A stretch of DNA of 50,885 nt from Halobacillus litoralis (GCF_009856355.1 NZ_WMEW01000018.1:1-50885), one strand, 5' to 3'; shown: positions 11,723-21,914, counted from the stretch's first letter. Numbers and translations are program-made. Notes: generated by a model from the letters alone, not told the origin.

Positions 11723-13012
11723 ATGAATAGAATAGAAATTATAAAAAAAGCTGTCAGTCAAACGACTTTCTGGGCCGTATTATCTGTTGTCCTGGCATCC
11801 GCCTTTTTAGTGACCGTTACCTATGAAGCGACAAAAGCTTCTGTGCAGGTGACTCAGAACGGAGAAAAAGAATTGATTCGAACACATGCGGATACTGTAG
11901 ATGAATTGATGTCTGAGATGGACATTACGGTGCAGCCGCATGATGAACTATCACATAAATTATCTGATTCAGTTGAATACGGTATGGATGTTGAATACAT
12001 AACATCAAAATCGATTCACCTGGCCATCGATGGCGGGGAACAGAAAGACTATTATACAACGGCAGATACTGTCGGGGAGTTTTTCAAAGAGAATGATCTG
12101 GAATTCAAGGAACACGATCAGCTGTCCCATCAATCCGGTGAACGTCTCGCTGATGGCATGAGTATTGAGGTCGCTGAAGCCTTTCAGGTTACCCTGAATG
12201 ATGGCGGAGACGAAGAAAGTGTATGGACGACGAAGTCCACCGTGGGAGACCTGCTGGATGAACAGAGAATTGAACTCAATGACCTGGATGAACTGAACCT
12301 TGATGAAGAGGCTTGGCTGACCGCAGATACACCGCTGGAAATCACGCGGGTGGAAAAGGTCACCGAGATTGTGGAAGAAGAAACGGATTATTCGGTTGAA
12401 GTGAAAAAGGACGACTCCCTTCCGAAAGGGGAGCGCAAGGTACTGGAAGACGGGCAGGAAGGTCTTGTGACGAAGGAGTATGAAGTTACGATTGAAAATG
12501 GGGAAGAGGTCAGCCGTGAGCTTGTAGAAGAGACGGTGGATCAGGAAAGCCGAAGGGAAATCGTAGCGCTTGGTACAAAAGTGGATGAACCGGATCCTCA
12601 GCCGGCCATGACCGCGTCCGCCTCCCAACCGGAAGAAGAGCCTTCATCTTCCGGTAAAGTCGTCCAGACTTCTGCTAAAGTTTCAAAAAGCAGTGAAGAG
12701 ACAAGCCGTGAAAAAGAATCGAGCCAAACACTGCAGATGCATGCGACCGCCTACACCGCTGAGTGCACGGGCTGCTCCGGCATTACAGCAACAGGGATTG
12801 ATTTGAACGCAAACCCTGATAAGAAGGTTGTAGCTGTAGATCCGAGCGTTATTCCTCTGGGCAGCCGTGTCTGGGTGGAAGGCTATGGAACTGCCGTTGC
12901 AGGTGATACAGGCGGAGCGATCAATGGTAAACGCATTGACCTTCACGTGCCTTCCAAGAGTGAAGCCTACAGCTTTGGTTCAAAAACGGTAAAAGTGAAA
13001 ATACTGGATTAG
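11723..13012 (+). CDS. yabE: Cell-wall-binding protein YabE (DUF348-G5-3D)
   Basis: A 429-aa exported or membrane-anchored protein with a hydrophobic segment at about 14-32. Three DUF348 repeats (about 41-80, 97-137, 153-193) are followed by a G5 domain (about 208-284), a Ser/Glu-rich linker (287-335) and a C-terminal 3D domain (337-428) with DTGG at 395-398 and the Asp of RIDL at 406. This is the RpfB/YabE/YocH layout, linked to lytic transglycosylase-like peptidoglycan hydrolysis and resuscitation. The 3D aspartates fit the MltA-type catalytic site. It has its own promoter and terminator. Confidence 0.92.
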   Translation: MNRIEIIKKAVSQTTFWAVLSVVLASAFLVTVTYEATKASVQVTQNGEKELIRTHADTVDELMSEMDITVQPHDELSHKLSDSVEYGMDVEYITSKSIHLAIDGGEQKDYYTTADTVGEFFKENDLEFKEHDQLSHQSGERLADGMSIEVAEAFQVTLNDGGDEESVWTTKSTVGDLLDEQRIELNDLDELNLDEEAWLTADTPLEITRVEKVTEIVEEETDYSVEVKKDDSLPKGERKVLEDGQEGLVTKEYEVTIENGEEVSRELVEETVDQESRREIVALGTKVDEPDPQPAMTASASQPEEEPSSSGKVVQTSAKVSKSSEETSREKESSQTLQMHATAYTAECTGCSGITATGIDLNANPDKKVVAVDPSVIPLGSRVWVEGYGTAVAGDTGGAINGKRIDLHVPSKSEAYSFGSKTVKVKILD

Positions 13013-13019
13013 TGAAGAC

Positions 13020-13047
13020 AGCAGAGGAACCGTTCCTCTGCTTTTTT
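13020..13047 (+). terminator. yabE terminator
   Basis: AGCAGAGGA pairs with TCCTCTGCT around a short loop and is followed by six T, 7 bases after yabE. Confidence 0.9.
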
Positions 13048-13112
13048 CCGTGTATAGACTCGTGGTATGCTAGGGAGAGGTTTATAAACGGACGTGCAGG
13101 GAGGATACATCA

Positions 13113-14535
<1,423 letters not shown>

Positions 14536-14537
14536 AG

Positions 14538-14589
14538 CACAAAGCCCACCTTTTCACATACACTAATGTAGTGCTTAGAGTAAGGTGGG
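14538..14589 (+). promoter_or_regulatory. yabG control region: candidate sigma-K promoter and RBS-masking hairpin
   Basis: ACATACACTA (14556-14565) fits the sigma-K -10 pattern GCATANNNTA, with AC at 14539-14540 as a -35 15 bases upstream. The same region contains CCCACCTT (14545-14552), an exact complement of AAGGTGGG (14582-14589), which is the yabG ribosome binding site; an inner hairpin CACTA/TAGTG (14561-14573) fills the loop. A transcript reading through from ksgA would hide the site, whereas one starting near 14573 would not. Confidence 0.55.
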
Positions 14590-14595
14590 GTAGAA

Positions 14596-15468
14596 ATGAT
14601 ATCAAATGGAGACCTCGTAACGAGAAAGTCTTATCAGCACGATGTAATCTTCCGTGTGAAGGAGAAATCCTCTTCCATCGTCCAGCTGATGGGCGAGCAT
14701 ATCCGTCTCGAAGCGGATGCCCCGCTTGAGGATGTGGAAGAAGTCACCGGGGCTGAATACCACCGTAGAAAAAGCCGGGTGGAGGAACAGGAAGCTTATT
14801 CCTACCGCTTGTTCAGGCAGGATTACCGGCTCTTAAGGGAACAAAGGGAGGCGGACGCAGGGAGCGGCTATGGAACGGAAGAGGAAACGAGCTACTTTCA
14901 GATTCCTCCCCGAATCCTTCATATTGATGGGGATCCTTTGTTCTTGAAAAAATGCATTGCCTTATATGAGCAGCTCGGCCTCCAGGTGCACGGGCAGTAT
15001 CTTCATGAAAAGGAAATGCCTCACCAAGTCCTGCCTCTAATTGAAAAAGTCCATCCGGAAATCGTCGTTTTAACGGGACATGACTCGTATTCGAAAGCGA
15101 AGGGCCCGGTCAGGGAACTGGAATCGTACCGCCATTCCAAGTACTTTGTCGAAGCGGTGAGAAACATCAGGCGCAGCTACCCTAATTTCGATCAACTTGT
15201 CGTATTTGCAGGGGCCTGTCAGTCCCACTTCGAATCGATTATCCGTGCCGGGGCCAACTTTGCGAGCTCCCCATCCAGGGTGAACATCCACGCCATTGAT
15301 CCTGTGTATGTAGCCGCCAGAGTGGCATATACGTCGTTCAAGGATCATATAAATATATGGGAGGTTATCCGCAACACCATCAGCGGTCAGGATGGTCTGG
15401 GCGGAATCGAGACGAAGGGGCTTCTTCGGATCGGCATCCCCTATACGAAAAATCAGGAAGAAATATAG
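14596..15468 (+). CDS. yabG: Sporulation-specific protease YabG
   Basis: A 290-aa cysteine-type protease of the mother cell that cleaves spore coat proteins such as SpoIVA and SafA-linked substrates late in sporulation. Family segments: DLVTRKSYQHDVIFRV at the N-terminus, PRILHIDGDPLFLKKC, VLTGHDSYSK (about 154-163), FAGACQSHFESIIRAGANFASSP (about 207-229) with the likely catalytic Cys. ATG at 14596 follows AAGGTGGGG. Its own terminator and the sigma-K-like promoter make it monocistronic. Confidence 0.92.
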   Translation: MISNGDLVTRKSYQHDVIFRVKEKSSSIVQLMGEHIRLEADAPLEDVEEVTGAEYHRRKSRVEEQEAYSYRLFRQDYRLLREQREADAGSGYGTEEETSYFQIPPRILHIDGDPLFLKKCIALYEQLGLQVHGQYLHEKEMPHQVLPLIEKVHPEIVVLTGHDSYSKAKGPVRELESYRHSKYFVEAVRNIRRSYPNFDQLVVFAGACQSHFESIIRAGANFASSPSRVNIHAIDPVYVAARVAYTSFKDHINIWEVIRNTISGQDGLGGIETKGLLRIGIPYTKNQEEI

Positions 15469-15505
15469 CCGTTGTTTCCAACAAACAACGGTTATTCATT
15501 TTTTT
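15469..15505 (+). terminator. yabG terminator (weak tail)
   Basis: A 9-bp stem, CCGTTGTTT (15469-15477) with AAACAACGG (15483-15491), is followed after seven bases by seven T. The gap before the T run makes it less ideal than the others. Confidence 0.6.
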
Positions 15506-15661
15506 GGATCGCCCATGGCTTACCCACTACTATCCTATCCCGCAGAAATTTCCCATAAAAACTACATACTTTTCCTACTTATGGATAACCTAACCAAGAG
15601 TAATTATTTATATCATTCTGTTGCAATGTTTTCGTTCAGTTGGTATAATTGATAACTTTAT

Positions 15662-15690
15662 TTGACTTTGTCCATAGTCTGTGGTATTCT
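15662..15690 (+). promoter_or_regulatory. veg promoter (sigma-A)
   Basis: TTGACT (15662-15667), 17-bp spacer, TATTCT (15685-15690), preceded by an AT-rich stretch. B. subtilis Pveg is very strong; here both hexamers deviate from consensus. The 150 bases upstream of it (15506-15655) hold nothing I recognise. Confidence 0.75.
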
Positions 15691-15713
15691 TATAAACAGT
15701 GAGGTGGAGTGCA

Positions 15714-15974
15714 GTGGCTAAAACGTTAGGTGAAATTAAGCAGTCCTTAGAAGGACAGATTGGTAAACGACTAACTTTGAAAGCAAACGGCGGGCGCCGC
15801 AAGACCATTGAGCGTTCCGGTGTTTTAGCAGAAACTTATCCTGCAGTTTTCATTGTCGAGCTTGACCAGGAAGAGAATGCTTTTGAACGTGTATCATACA
15901 GCTATGCAGATGTACTTACAGAGACAGTCGAACTGACCTTTGATGACCTGAAGACTATGGCCCTTGAGCAGTGA
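15714..15974 (+). CDS. veg: Veg protein
   Basis: An 86-aa protein nearly identical in pattern to B. subtilis Veg: [14 protein letters not shown] at the start, then [20 protein letters not shown] features and [20 protein letters not shown]. Veg is a small, abundant protein with an SH3-like KOW-type fold that affects biofilm gene expression and spore outgrowth. The GTG at 15714 after GAGGTGGAG gives the exact family length. A longer frame from 15699 has no support. Confidence 0.95.
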   Translation: MAKTLGEIKQSLEGQIGKRLTLKANGGRRKTIERSGVLAETYPAVFIVELDQEENAFERVSYSYADVLTETVELTFDDLKTMALEQ

Positions 15975-16084
15975 ACCTTCCGTTTGCTGCTTTTTTATTT
16001 TGCCTTCGTTTGGATCAGTCATGGGTCTGCCCTGTACGAGCGGCTTGATTGCAGAAGTTCCTGCCAGACCTGCATAGAACTACC

Positions 16085-16115
16085 GGTTATCCGCTGAGAG
16101 GTTTGACACATACTA
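16085..16115 (+). promoter_or_regulatory. Candidate sigma-G promoter of sspF
   Basis: CATACTA (16109-16115) matches the sigma-G -10 well. GGTTAT (16085-16090), 18 bases upstream, is a poorer -35 match. The position, about 42 bases before sspF, and the forespore role of the gene support it. Confidence 0.5.
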
Positions 16116-16156
16116 ACGTTGTCGTAGCTGAGTGAAAGCGAAAGGAGCTGAGAACG

Positions 16157-16336
16157 ATGGGACGTAAGCGCAGCATGATGTCCGATTCGTTTAAGGAAGA
16201 GATCGCGAAAGAACTTGGGTTTTACGACAAGGTACAGAAAGATGGATGGGGCGGCATCTCTGGGCGCGATGCCGGAAACATGGTCAAACGGGCGATACAA
16301 ATGGCAGAAGAACAAATGGTGAAAGACCGAAATTGA
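16157..16336 (+). CDS. sspF: Small acid-soluble spore protein, alpha/beta-type SspF
   Basis: A 59-aa DNA-binding spore protein. It shows the alpha/beta SASP layout: [15 protein letters not shown], the KELGFYDKV segment, [21 protein letters not shown]. It has no visible GPR protease site of the usual ExGSE type, as in B. subtilis SspF. ATG at 16157 follows AAAGGAGCTG. It is monocistronic, with a candidate sigma-G promoter and a strong terminator. Confidence 0.93.
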   Translation: MGRKRSMMSDSFKEEIAKELGFYDKVQKDGWGGISGRDAGNMVKRAIQMAEEQMVKDRN

Positions 16337-16341
16337 ACGTT

Positions 16342-16370
16342 CCCCTTGATGCCGGGCATCAAGGGGTTTT
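16342..16370 (+). terminator. sspF terminator
   Basis: CCCCTTGATGC pairs perfectly with GCATCAAGGGG around a three-base loop, followed by TTTT, 6 bases after sspF. Confidence 0.92.
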
Positions 16371-16420
16371 ACAGGTTTGTCTGTTTTACAGGTCCTTCTT
16401 CCTCTTCACGGTGCGAAATA

Positions 16421-16429
16421 TGGTACAAT
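16421..16429 (+). promoter_or_regulatory. ispE extended -10 promoter
   Basis: TGGTACAAT (16421-16429) is an extended -10 element 33 bases before ispE. No clear -35 is at the normal distance. Confidence 0.55.
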
Positions 16430-16462
16430 GCTTTCAGATAATCCAGAAGAAGAGGTGCTTAT

Positions 16463-17329
16463 ATGCAGATTTTAGAAAAAGCTCCTGCCAAGATCAATTT
16501 GTCCTTAGATGTTTTACATAAACGACCGGACGGCTTCCACGAAGTGGAGATGGTGATGACGACTGTAGACTTAGCGGATCGGATTCAGCTGACCCTTCTC
16601 CATGAGCCTGTGGTGCAGGTCGAATCGGAAAGCCGCTTCGTTCCGAACGATGAGCGCAACCTTGCCTACCGCGCAGCAAAGCTGATCCAGGATCGTTTCC
16701 GTGTGAGAAAAGGTGTTCATATTCATATTGAGAAAAACATTCCTGTAGCCGCCGGGCTTGCCGGGGGAAGCAGTGACGCAGCAGCGGTCCTGCGCGGGGT
16801 TAACCGGATGTGGAATCTCGGTCTGTCTATGGATGAACTGGCCGTCCTTGGTGCTGAAATTGGGTCGGATGTATCGTTTTGTGTATACGGAGGAACGGCG
16901 CTTGCCACCGGTCGTGGTGAACAGATTCAATCCCTCCCGGCGCCGCCGCCCTGCTGGGTGGTTCTTTCAAAGCCGACCGTCGGTGTTTCAACCCAGACGG
17001 TCTATCAGAACCTGAACCTTAAAGGGGCCCATCATCCTGACACGGATGCCATGGTCGAATCCCTGAAGGACGGAGATTACGACGGAATCTGCTCGCATGT
17101 CGGCAATACACTGGAAGGTGTAACTCTTGATCTGCATCAGGAGGTGGGGCAGATTAAGGAACAGATGAAGCAGGCGGGAGCGGACGCTGTGCTTATGAGT
17201 GGAAGCGGGCCGACGGTCTTCTGTCTCGTTGATCAGGATGCCCGGGCCCAGCGGATTTATAACAGCCTGAAAGGGTTCTGTACGGAGGTTTACATGGTAA
17301 GGATGCTGGGGTATCGGGAAACCACTTGA
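16463..17329 (+). CDS. ispE: 4-diphosphocytidyl-2-C-methyl-D-erythritol kinase
   Basis: A 288-aa GHMP-family kinase of the MEP isoprenoid pathway. The N-terminus has [13 protein letters not shown] with the substrate lysine, the ATP loop is [19 protein letters not shown] (about 95-113), and the third GHMP motif is [11 protein letters not shown] (about 252-262). Length is typical. It stands alone between the sspF terminator and the purR promoter. Confidence 0.97.
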   Translation: MQILEKAPAKINLSLDVLHKRPDGFHEVEMVMTTVDLADRIQLTLLHEPVVQVESESRFVPNDERNLAYRAAKLIQDRFRVRKGVHIHIEKNIPVAAGLAGGSSDAAAVLRGVNRMWNLGLSMDELAVLGAEIGSDVSFCVYGGTALATGRGEQIQSLPAPPPCWVVLSKPTVGVSTQTVYQNLNLKGAHHPDTDAMVESLKDGDYDGICSHVGNTLEGVTLDLHQEVGQIKEQMKQAGADAVLMSGSGPTVFCLVDQDARAQRIYNSLKGFCTEVYMVRMLGYRETT

Positions 17330-17375
17330 TAAATTCCGTACATATTTGTTATATTTAACTAAAATATTCGGATTT
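17326..17375 (+). promoter_or_regulatory. purR promoter with inverted PurBox pair
   Basis: TTGATA (17326-17331), 18-bp spacer, TATATT (17350-17355). Box 1, AATTCCGTACATA (17332-17344), fits 11 of 13 positions of the PurBox AWWWCCGAACWWT on the plus strand. Box 2 on the minus strand (17375-17363), AAATCCGAATATT, fits 12 of 13. They face each other across 18 bases and bracket the -10 and start site, which predicts autoregulation by PurR. Confidence 0.7.
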
Positions 17376-17390
17376 TGAGGTGTCCTTACT

Positions 17391-18209
17391 ATGAAAAGAA
17401 GTGAAAGGCTCGTTGCGATGACGCATTTTATCCTGGACCAGCCGAGAACGTTGATTTCCCTTCCCTTTTTCTCGGAAAAGTACGGAGCTGCCAAGTCCTC
17501 CATCAGTGAAGACCTTGGCATTATTAATACAATGTTCCAGCATGAGGGGATCGGTTATTTAGAAACGATATCCGGTGCAGCCGGGGGAGTGAAATACATC
17601 CCTGTATTCTCGGAAGATTACAGCCGTACGTTCGTCAATCAGCTCTGTGATCGTCTGGAGGATCCGGAACGTCTGCTCCCCGGGGGTTATTTGTTTATGA
17701 GTGATATACTCGGCGATCCGGAGACGACAAGGAATATCGGCCGCATGTTCGCTTCTGCCTTCCGTGACAAGGGGGTCGACGTCGTCATGACTGTGGCCAC
17801 CAAAGGCATTCCCCTGGCCTATGCCGTAGCTTCGTACTTGAATGTTCCGGTTGTCATCGCCAGGAGGGATCCTAAGATTTCGGAGGGATCCACGGTGAGC
17901 ATCAACTATGTGTCCGGGTCCACCCGTAAAATTCAAACGATGGTGCTCACAAAACGATCCCTGCAGGAAGGTTCAAGAGTCTGCATCATCGATGACTTTA
18001 TGAAGGCCGGTGGAACCATCAACGGCATGCGCAACCTGTTAAAAGAATTCAATGCGGAACTCGCCGGTATCGGTGTCCTCGCAGAAGCGGAGGATGAAGA
18101 AGAGGATCGTGTGGTGGAAGAGTATTTATCGCTCGTTCAAATCGTCAATGCAGACGACCGCCGCTCGACCATCGAAGTCCGTCCGGGGAATCTGCTTGAA
18201 AATATCTAA
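17391..18209 (+). CDS. purR: Purine operon repressor PurR
   Basis: A 272-aa repressor with an N-terminal winged helix (about 1-74) and a phosphoribosyltransferase-like domain (about 75-272) that senses PRPP. KRSERLVAMTHFILDQPRTLISLPFF opens the DNA-binding part in pieces; the PRPP motif reads VCIIDDFMKAGGTING near 201-216. PRPP lowers DNA affinity in the B. subtilis protein. It lies within 3 kb of prs, which makes PRPP. In B. subtilis yabJ follows; here a terminator and spoVG follow directly. Confidence 0.96.
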   Translation: MKRSERLVAMTHFILDQPRTLISLPFFSEKYGAAKSSISEDLGIINTMFQHEGIGYLETISGAAGGVKYIPVFSEDYSRTFVNQLCDRLEDPERLLPGGYLFMSDILGDPETTRNIGRMFASAFRDKGVDVVMTVATKGIPLAYAVASYLNVPVVIARRDPKISEGSTVSINYVSGSTRKIQTMVLTKRSLQEGSRVCIIDDFMKAGGTINGMRNLLKEFNAELAGIGVLAEAEDEEEDRVVEEYLSLVQIVNADDRRSTIEVRPGNLLENI

Positions 18210-18217
18210 CCTTTTCC

Positions 18218-18250
18218 AAAGCTCTCATTCTTTTGTATGAGGGCTTTTTT
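18218..18250 (+). terminator. purR terminator
   Basis: AAAGCTCTCAT (18218-18228) pairs with ATGAGGGCTTT (18237-18247), one G-T pair, with a T run, 8 bases after purR. Confidence 0.88.
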
Positions 18251-18312
18251 CATGGGATGAAATTCTACGGGGGACGTAAGTTCATTGAATATAAAAATTT
18301 TTTAGAAAACAG

Positions 18313-18339
18313 GCAGGAATTTTTCCCGTTTTGTGGAAT
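18313..18339 (+). promoter_or_regulatory. spoVG sigma-H promoter with AT-rich upstream box
   Basis: GCAGGAATT (18313-18321) and GTGGAAT (18333-18339) match the sigma-H patterns RNAGGAWWW and RNNGAAT, with an 11-base spacer equal to the classical B. subtilis spoVG promoter as I recall it. The upstream run of A/T (about 18285-18310) is in the place where AbrB binds in B. subtilis. Confidence 0.88.
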
Positions 18340-18383
18340 TTGTGTTACATAAGTTCTTTTGGAATAAAAAGGTGGTGAAATTA

Positions 18384-18683
18384 ATGGAAGTAACTGACGT
18401 AAGACTGCGACGCGTGAATACTGATGGAAGAATGCGAGCAATTGCTTCTATTACCTTGGACCAGGAATTTGTTGTCCATGACATACGGGTGATTGATGGC
18501 AACAACGGATTGTTTGTGGCGATGCCGAGCAAGCGGACTCCGGATGGAGAGTTCCGCGACATTGCACACCCGATCAATTCAGGTACACGTGGAAAGATCC
18601 AGGACGCTGTACTTGAAGCCTATCACCAGGCTGGTGAAGAGGAAGGAGCAGAGGTGGAATTCGAAGAAGCCGGAGCCTCCTGA
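18384..18683 (+). CDS. spoVG: Septation and gene-control protein SpoVG
   Basis: A 99-aa nucleic-acid-binding protein of the SpoVG family that affects asymmetric septation and, in other Firmicutes, gene expression. The core [37 protein letters not shown] and [14 protein letters not shown] is almost unchanged from B. subtilis; only the acidic tail (about 85-99) varies. ATG at 18384 follows AAAGGTGGTG; an upstream in-frame ATG at 18333 lies inside the promoter. Confidence 0.97.
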   Translation: MEVTDVRLRRVNTDGRMRAIASITLDQEFVVHDIRVIDGNNGLFVAMPSKRTPDGEFRDIAHPINSGTRGKIQDAVLEAYHQAGEEEGAEVEFEEAGAS

Positions 18684-18700
18684 TACTTAGGAAACAACGA

Positions 18701-18731
18701 GAGTCTAACCGATGTGGTTAGGCTCTTTTTT
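18701..18731 (+). terminator. spoVG terminator
   Basis: GAGTCTAACC (18701-18710) pairs with GGTTAGGCTC (18716-18725) and is followed by a T run. Confidence 0.9.
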
Positions 18732-18768
18732 CTGTTCTGGTAAAACCTTCATCCTTTGTCCTATATTG

Positions 18769-18797
18769 TTGAAATCGCCCTTGGATTAAGATATGAT
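18769..18797 (+). promoter_or_regulatory. glmU promoter (sigma-A)
   Basis: TTGAAA (18769-18774), 17-bp spacer, TATGAT (18792-18797), 32 bases before glmU. Confidence 0.75.
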
Positions 18798-18829
18798 TCA
18801 AAGTGGATAATTAGGATGGAGGTTCTTTC

Positions 18830-20209
18830 ATGACGAATCGATATGCCGTCGTACTGGCAGCTGGACAAGGGACACGTATGAAATCGAAACTGTACAAGGT
18901 TCTGCACCCTGTAGGTGGAAAACCAATGGTTCAGCATGTCGTCGACCAGTTGAATACATTAGATCTAAGTGAATTGATTACAGTAGTAGGATTTGGAGCG
19001 GAGAAAGTTCAGGAACAGCTTGGTTCGGACAGTCATTATGTCGTCCAGAAAGAACAGCTTGGCACAGGCCATGCCGTTCAGCAGGCCGATGACATCCTTG
19101 CGGATAAAGAAGGAACCACTGTTGTCGTCTGCGGCGATACGCCTTTATTGACAGCTGAAACCCTTCAGAAACTTCTTGATCATCACGAAGCACAGCACGC
19201 AAAAGCCACCATATTAACCGCTCATGCTGAAGAGCCCCATGGATACGGACGTGTCATCCGTGGAGGAAACGGCCAGGTGGAGCGTATCGTTGAGCAGAAG
19301 GATGCATCAGAAGAAGAACAGGCCATTCAGGAAATCAATACAGGAACCTACTGCTTTGATAATGCCCTGCTTTTTGACGCACTGAAAAACGTCTCCAATG
19401 ACAACGTGCAGGGAGAGTATTATCTTCCCGATGTTGTTGAAATCCTTAAAGACCGTGGAGAAACGATCAGTGCCTATCAAACACCGGAATTCTCTGAATC
19501 CCTTGGAGTCAACGACCGTGTAGCTCTGGCAAAAGCAGAAAAATTAATGAAAGCACGTATTAACGAGAAACATATGAGAAATGGTGTCAGTCTGATCGAT
19601 CCGGATCAGACGTATATCGGTCCTGATGTCACAATCGGACAGGATGTCACCATCTATCCGGGGACCGTCATTGAAGGAACGACAACGATTGAAAATGATG
19701 CTGTCGTTGGTCCCCACACAACGATCAGCAACTGTTATATCGGAGCGGAAACGACGATCAGGCAGAGTGCCGCCTCAGACAGCCGTATCGGCAATCGTGT
19801 GCAGATCGGACCATTCGCCCACATCCGCCCGCAGTCTGAACTCGGAAATGATGTGAAGGTCGGAAACTTTGTGGAAGTGAAAAAAGCCTCCTTCGGTGAT
19901 GGAAGCAAAGCCTCCCACCTCAGCTACATCGGAGATGCAGAAGTCGGGAGCGGAGTGAACATCGGCTGCGGCACGATCACGGTCAATTACGATGGTCAGA
20001 ACAAGCATTTGACGACGATCGAGGATGATGCCTTTATCGGCTGCAACTCCAATCTGATCGCACCGGTGACGGTCGGGCAGGGGGCCTATGTAGCGGCTGG
20101 ATCCACCATCAATAAAGATGTACCATCAGAAGCGCTTTCAATCGCCCGTTCAAGACAGACGAACAAAGAGGGCTATGCAAATAAAATGAAATCGATCAAA
20201 AAAGATTAA
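18830..20209 (+). CDS. glmU: Bifunctional UDP-GlcNAc pyrophosphorylase / GlcN-1-P acetyltransferase
   Basis: A 459-aa enzyme making UDP-GlcNAc for peptidoglycan and teichoic acids. The N-terminal uridyltransferase (about 1-230) has [22 protein letters not shown] and VVCGDTPLL; after a linker helix the C-terminal left-handed beta helix (about 252-440) shows hexapeptide repeats, FVEVKKA and NYDGQNKH with the catalytic-site residues. B. subtilis calls it gcaD. It is followed after 15 bases by prs, as is usual, and the two share one promoter. Confidence 0.98.
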   Translation: MTNRYAVVLAAGQGTRMKSKLYKVLHPVGGKPMVQHVVDQLNTLDLSELITVVGFGAEKVQEQLGSDSHYVVQKEQLGTGHAVQQADDILADKEGTTVVVCGDTPLLTAETLQKLLDHHEAQHAKATILTAHAEEPHGYGRVIRGGNGQVERIVEQKDASEEEQAIQEINTGTYCFDNALLFDALKNVSNDNVQGEYYLPDVVEILKDRGETISAYQTPEFSESLGVNDRVALAKAEKLMKARINEKHMRNGVSLIDPDQTYIGPDVTIGQDVTIYPGTVIEGTTTIENDAVVGPHTTISNCYIGAETTIRQSAASDSRIGNRVQIGPFAHIRPQSELGNDVKVGNFVEVKKASFGDGSKASHLSYIGDAEVGSGVNIGCGTITVNYDGQNKHLTTIEDDAFIGCNSNLIAPVTVGQGAYVAAGSTINKDVPSEALSIARSRQTNKEGYANKMKSIKKD

Positions 20210-20224
20210 CGGAGGGTAACATCC

Positions 20225-21178
20225 ATGGCAACTGGATATAAAGATTCAAAACTGAAAGTATTCTCGCTTAACTCGAACCCTGGACTGGCTGAGGAAATAG
20301 CGGACAACATTGGAGTGGAACTTGGGAAGTGTACAGTAACAAGCTTCAGTGACGGGGAAATTCAAATCAATATCGAAGAAAGTATCCGCGGCTGCGATGT
20401 CTATGTCGTCCAATCGACCTGCGAGCCTGTCAACCAGCACATCATGGAACTGTTGATTATGATCGATGCTCTTAAACGTGCGTCTGCCCGTACCATCAAT
20501 ATCGTTATGCCTTACTACGGCTATGCCCGTCAGGATCGTAAGGCCCGCGCCCGTGAACCGATCACAGCCAAGCTGATTGCCGATCTGCTTGAAACAGCCG
20601 GGGCTTCCCGTGTCCTTATGCTGGATCTGCACGCGCCGCAGATCCAAGGGTTCTTCAACCTGCCGATCGATCACCTTGTCGGAGTACCGATTCTTTCCGA
20701 CTACTTCGAAGAGAAGAATTTTGACGACCTCGTCATCGTCTCTCCGGACCATGGTGGTGTGACCCGTGCCCGTAAAATGGCCGACCGCCTGAAAGCTCCG
20801 ATTGCGATTATCGATAAGCGCCGTCCGCGTCCGAACGTTTCGGAAGTGATGAACATTGTCGGGAACATTGAAGGCAAGACAGCCATTCTGATCGATGACA
20901 TCATCGATACAGCCGGGACGATTACGCTTGCGGCCAATGCCCTTGTGGAAAACGGGGCAACAGAAGTCTATGCGTGCTGTACGCACCCTGTCCTTTCCGG
21001 ACCGGCCATCGACCGTATAGACAACTCTAAAATTAAAGAACTGGTCGTGACCAATACGATTCCACTCGGTGAGGAAAAAGCCAGTGATAAGATTACGGAA
21101 CTTTCTGTAGCCGGCTTGATTAGTGAAGCGATCATCCGTGTTCACGAACGCCAGTCCATCAGCATACTATTCGATTAA
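20225..21178 (+). CDS. prs: Ribose-phosphate pyrophosphokinase
   Basis: A 317-aa class I PRPP synthase. Seen are [16 protein letters not shown] at the start, [13 protein letters not shown], the ATP region [17 protein letters not shown], the divalent-metal/loop [11 protein letters not shown], and the PRPP-binding motif [11 protein letters not shown] (about 219-229). It supplies PRPP for purine, pyrimidine and NAD routes and is the signal for PurR. The RBS ACGGAGGGTAAC precedes ATG 20225. Confidence 0.98.
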   Translation: MATGYKDSKLKVFSLNSNPGLAEEIADNIGVELGKCTVTSFSDGEIQINIEESIRGCDVYVVQSTCEPVNQHIMELLIMIDALKRASARTINIVMPYYGYARQDRKARAREPITAKLIADLLETAGASRVLMLDLHAPQIQGFFNLPIDHLVGVPILSDYFEEKNFDDLVIVSPDHGGVTRARKMADRLKAPIAIIDKRRPRPNVSEVMNIVGNIEGKTAILIDDIIDTAGTITLAANALVENGATEVYACCTHPVLSGPAIDRIDNSKIKELVVTNTIPLGEEKASDKITELSVAGLISEAIIRVHERQSISILFD

Positions 21179-21191
21179 TTTACGAAAATAC

Positions 21192-21217
21192 GTTTAGCTC
21201 TCTGCTTTAATGGGAAA
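21192..21217 (+). promoter_or_regulatory. Candidate sigma-B promoter of ctc
   Basis: GTTTAG (21192-21197), 14-base spacer, GGGAAA (21212-21217) match the sigma-B pattern GTTTAA then GGGWAW. Ctc is the classical sigma-B gene of B. subtilis. Read-through from prs is also possible, because no terminator separates them. Confidence 0.75.
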
Positions 21218-21257
21218 CTTTTATTAATGATTGGTAAATTAATGGAGGTTGATTATT

Positions 21258-21914
21258 TTGGCTATTACGTTGAAAGCGAAACAAAGACAAAATCTCAAAC
21301 AATCCGTCACGCGTGAACTGCGCCAGGAGGGAGATATCCCGAGTGTTGTTTACGGAAATGACAAAGAACCGATCACGGTTGCTGTTAACAGCATAGAGTT
21401 ACTTAAAACTGTTCGTGATGAAGGGAAGAACGCGATCATTTCCCTGAATATCGAAGGTAAAGATACAGTTGATGTGATGCTGCATGACTATCAGGTGGAT
21501 CCTTTGAAGGATGAATTGATCCATGCCGACTTTTATGTCGTGAACATGTCCCAGGAGATGGACGTGGAAGTACCGGTTCGTCTTGAGGGTGAAGCCGCCG
21601 GAAGCAAAGAAGGCGGTGTCGTCCAACAGCCACTTTATGATCTTGCCGTACGTGCAAAACCTGCGGATATCCCAGAGGAAATCCTCGTGGATATCTCTGA
21701 ACTGAACATCGGCGACAGCGTGATGGTCAGTGATTTGAAGGCTTCCCGTAATTATGAAATTACAGAAGATGACAATACGACCATTGTTTCCGTAACACCA
21801 CCGGAGGAAATGCCGGAGGAAGAGCCGGAACCATTGGAAGTTGATGCTGATCCAGAAGCGTCCGAAGAAAAATTCGAGGATGAAAAAGCTGGAACAGATG
21901 AAGCGAAACAGTAA
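21258..21914 (+). CDS. ctc: General stress ribosomal protein L25/Ctc
   Basis: A 218-aa two-domain L25 of the TL5/Ctc type that binds 5S rRNA. The N-terminal L25 domain (about 1-92) has AITLKAKQRQNLKQS and IPSVVYGN; the second beta domain (about 95-185) has MDVEVPVRLEGEAAGSKEGG, and a strongly acidic tail follows. The start is TTG at 21258 with TGGAGG nine bases away; an in-frame TTG at 21249 is only 0-1 base from that site. Acidic tail length fits a halophilic lifestyle, but this is inference. Confidence 0.93.
   Translation: MAITLKAKQRQNLKQSVTRELRQEGDIPSVVYGNDKEPITVAVNSIELLKTVRDEGKNAIISLNIEGKDTVDVMLHDYQVDPLKDELIHADFYVVNMSQEMDVEVPVRLEGEAAGSKEGGVVQQPLYDLAVRAKPADIPEEILVDISELNIGDSVMVSDLKASRNYEITEDDNTTIVSVTPPEEMPEEEPEPLEVDADPEASEEKFEDEKAGTDEAKQ

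Noticed and set aside
20246..21145. A 299-codon open frame opposite prs
   Set aside because: It is the complement of a highly conserved gene, with no promoter or RBS; a shadow of codon bias.
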